From Aquila chrysaetos chrysaetos (Eukaryota; Chordata; Aves; Accipitriformes; Accipitridae), in contig NC_044027.1 in assembly GCF_900496995.4 (NCBI RefSeq), positions 10,750,743-10,814,742 of the forward strand: a DNA stretch of 64,000 bases. The letters run 5' to 3'. Within the stretch, counting starts at the first letter, position 1. The number at the start of each line of letters is the position of its first letter. The translations under genes were made by a program, and so were the position numbers. The notes beneath the pieces are model-generated. The model had not been told where the DNA came from. It was given only the letters and a program-made list of their open reading frames with translations, and did no database searches. Of the stretch, positions 61,403-64,000 are shown one piece after another.

Positions 61403-64000
61403 TAAGAGGCACTTCATGCTCTCTTGGTAGACTCAGTTTTGTTCTGGGAAGATTTTGACCTAAACCACAGTCAGCATCCTCCTGTTTACTTCTAAGCGCT
61501 GCCAGTGTAACAACAGGTTTGCGTGACTCTCTTAATACAGTGTTATGAACTGTTCCGGAAGGGCTGTTGCAGAGTTGTTTTGGCTTCTTCTAGCCAAGAA
61601 GACATTTGTGTTTGTTTTCTACACTCCTGAGAGAGAGATATTTGCTTTACGGGTTGTCATGTTTCCATGTGTACATGTGATTTTCTCGCTCTAGGCCAAA
61701 GCTGCTCATATTTTGCAACACTCCTGAAGCAATAAAGCTTCCTGAAGCTGGTCAAAGCTGCTTGCTCTTACTCATCTCTGTCAGGTCTTCCTGGGAGGCT
61801 TTTGCGCTGCTTTTTCATGACAGCATCCGCTTTAGGAAGCATGGCTCGCTGCTGAGGATGGTGGAGTTCAGGACCAGCTGCAGAAAGGCAGCATAAGGGA
61901 TATTATAAGGGTTGAAGAAATGGAAAGTGGCACTGGAAACTAAACCTGCAAGTCATGAGCCCTCATTGCTAATCCAGCTTTGGCATGGGTGCATTCTGTG
62001 ACCATCTGCTTTGCTTCTGGTTTGGTTGTTTCTTACCTTTTTGACTTCTGAGGCTGTGAACAAGTCACTAGCAATTAGTGAAGGAGCTTGCCAGGCCCTG
62101 TAAAAGTGGCTGAAGTTAAGCAAGAGTTGGATGTTTAGCTTCTTAAAACCAGATGTCTACAGAGGTGCCACAGATTTGGCATGCAGCACTGGCAGAATCT
62201 TAAGTTGTGGGTTGGTTTTCCAAGCTCTTAAGGGTAATCATCTCTCTGGTATTTGTTGTAGCATTGAACTCAGTGGAAACCTGCAAGAGCTGCTGTAAAC
62301 AACAGTAATAATAATTAAAAAACCAACCAACACCTTTTCTCTGTTGTTCGCACAGTGAAAGCATGTGCTCAGTCTCCAGTGACTCACCCCGAGGGAGAGC
62401 AGGCAGGTCCACCTCTCAGCCCTCCTTAGGGTTCTACAGGGCAAAAGACAGGTCTGTATTCCTCTGGCCGTGCCTCCCGAGAAATGCAGTGTCTGGGCAA
62501 ATATCCCCGTCAGCTTTCTTCTGACGGTCCTTGGGGAGCTTGCTGGTGCTACTCCGTGGCTCAGGACCCTGCCTGGTGTTGTATCACTGAAGCTGCTGTC
62601 TCACTGGGTGAAGCTGCAGGAGCAAACCCAAGCCGAGCATGTGTCCAGGGTTGCTCACAGCCCTGTGCCTCCAAGTCCCTGTGCTGGAGCTACACCTGCG
62701 TGGTGAGGGTGCTGCAGGGCACGTGGGGGGATACGCGTCCTTGGCAGGACTCAGATCATGTACTGCATGCCTTAGTCTTTGCTTTCACTGAAACAGAGGG
62801 GGAAAAAAAAGAAAGTAAAAAAAATAAAAACACTTCATGTCTTATCTCTGGTTAACATTATGAGCCAAATTTGTAATCTCATGATTATTTTTTTTTTAAT
62901 GCAACTCTTCTTTTTAAAGAAGTAGTCTGTGGTGACACTGTTCTCCTCTGTCTACCAACCGTGAGGTTTCAGCTCGGCACTTCCACTGCCTTGTGCTGGC
63001 TGGTATCCTGCCCGTTGCTGGCTGAGACATCCCACTTCTCCATTTCTGCATGTGGCCTTGACTTCAGCTCCTACTGATGCAGGGCTTCCCTGGTGTGTTC
63101 TGACATCGTGTGACACCCATCAGTGGCTGGAGGAGTCTGCCAGACTCCTGTGTGTCTGCTAGGCAAACCCACTGGTGAAAACCATCTCAGAGCTGTTTTC
63201 TTGTCTTCATGCACTATAAATACACCATCCTGCTCCTTTTCATTGATGATGTAAGACAAGGGTAAGAGTAAATAGCAAAAACCCCCAATCTTCCCAGGTT
63301 TCCCCAAAGGTTTCCTTTCCTACAGCAGTGTTTCCACAGAAACATCTCGCAGCAACACACTGAGCAAAAAAACTCAACCAGGAATAATGAAATAAACATC
63401 ATGTCCTTTGCAAGCTGAAGACATTTAGGTTTGGTAAATGCAACATGAGACAAGGGAATTACTTATGGTTGTGTAGAGGCTTCAGGACAGGGAGTAGCTC
63501 TATCTTACAGGCTTCAAATGAACAGAGTAAAGAAAGAAGATAAATCTGGTTGTGACACTTGGTGGTCCCTGCAGATTAGCAGGCTGCTGGAGATGTTATT
63601 TGTTAAAGGTCAAAGCAGACATTAATATTATTGTTCAAAAAGTGGGGGAAAACGCTCCCAACTTTACAGTCAATGTCAATAATTTGCTGAGGTTGGAATT
63701 GATCCAATTGTCAGTTTTTGCACGTTTTGGCTATGCTTGCCTCATTGCTTTAATGAAATTTTCAAACTGTGGTATATTTACAGTTGTGAGTTTGTATGTT
63801 GCTTAATGCAAAACAACCAGAAAGAGAAAATAGGTAATTTTGTGTGTGGCTTTCCCCTCTGCCCATTCACCTTTGTGCTTCCAAAGGTTTCTCTACCTTT
63901 TTTTTTCCTTTTTGATGACCTAAAATATATTCTGGGGGAAACTACCTTGTAAAATTCAAAAGGTTTTGTCTTTTTAAAAATTTGTTTGTTTGCTGATATA
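61403..64000. other. Right-edge non-coding sequence
   Basis: An AATAAA lies near 61730 (gaagcaataaagcttcctg) and an A-rich tract near 62800-62830, but no exon can be supported. Frames of 60-123 codons are unremarkable. Confidence 0.5.

Overview
This 64 kb window is vertebrate nuclear DNA, almost certainly from a bird and probably a non-galliform one. The evidence is: one spliced protein gene with consensus GT-AG introns; two CR1-type LINE fragments (an old L3-like one near 2.2-2.9 kb and a young avian 3' tail near 36.0 kb); two copies of an LTR whose termini (TGTCCTGG...CAACA) I recognise as an abundant avian endogenous-retrovirus LTR; and short introns. There is no sign of bacterial, viral or organellar gene organisation. 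Nearly all long open frames are chance or antisense frames.

The only gene I can identify with confidence is TMEM268 (C9orf91 in human), on the + strand. Its whole coding sequence lies in eight coding exons from 8077 to 17272. Every exon joins in frame, and the product is 343 residues with two transmembrane helices, against about 342 residues in mammals. A 5' leader exon ends at 8182. Two poly(A) signals lie just after the stop codon.

Layout: 1-7.8 kb is intergenic or 5' flank with an old CR1/L3 LINE fragment at about 2.2-2.9 kb. 7.85-17.3 kb is TMEM268. 17.4-22.5 kb is GC- and CpG-richer flank holding two phase-compatible minus-strand candidate exons (21776-21645 and 19461-19215, with AATAAA beyond the stop), possibly an unrecognised minus-strand gene. 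22.5-41 kb is mostly featureless, with ancient repeats near 29.5-29.9 kb and a CR1 tail at 36.0 kb. 41.3-41.9 kb has two more minus-strand candidate exons, one encoding a clear membrane helix. 42-55 kb is non-coding with homopolymer tracts and ancient repeats. 54.9-61.4 kb carries two solo LTRs in the same (minus) orientation. 61.4-64 kb shows nothing I can name.

In human, TMEM268 is followed by TNFSF15 and TNFSF8. I looked for their TNF-homology-domain exons on both strands and did not find them, so they probably lie beyond the right edge. The main open questions are whether the minus-strand candidate exons form one or two real genes, and how translation of TMEM268 gets past upstream AUGs in its leader.
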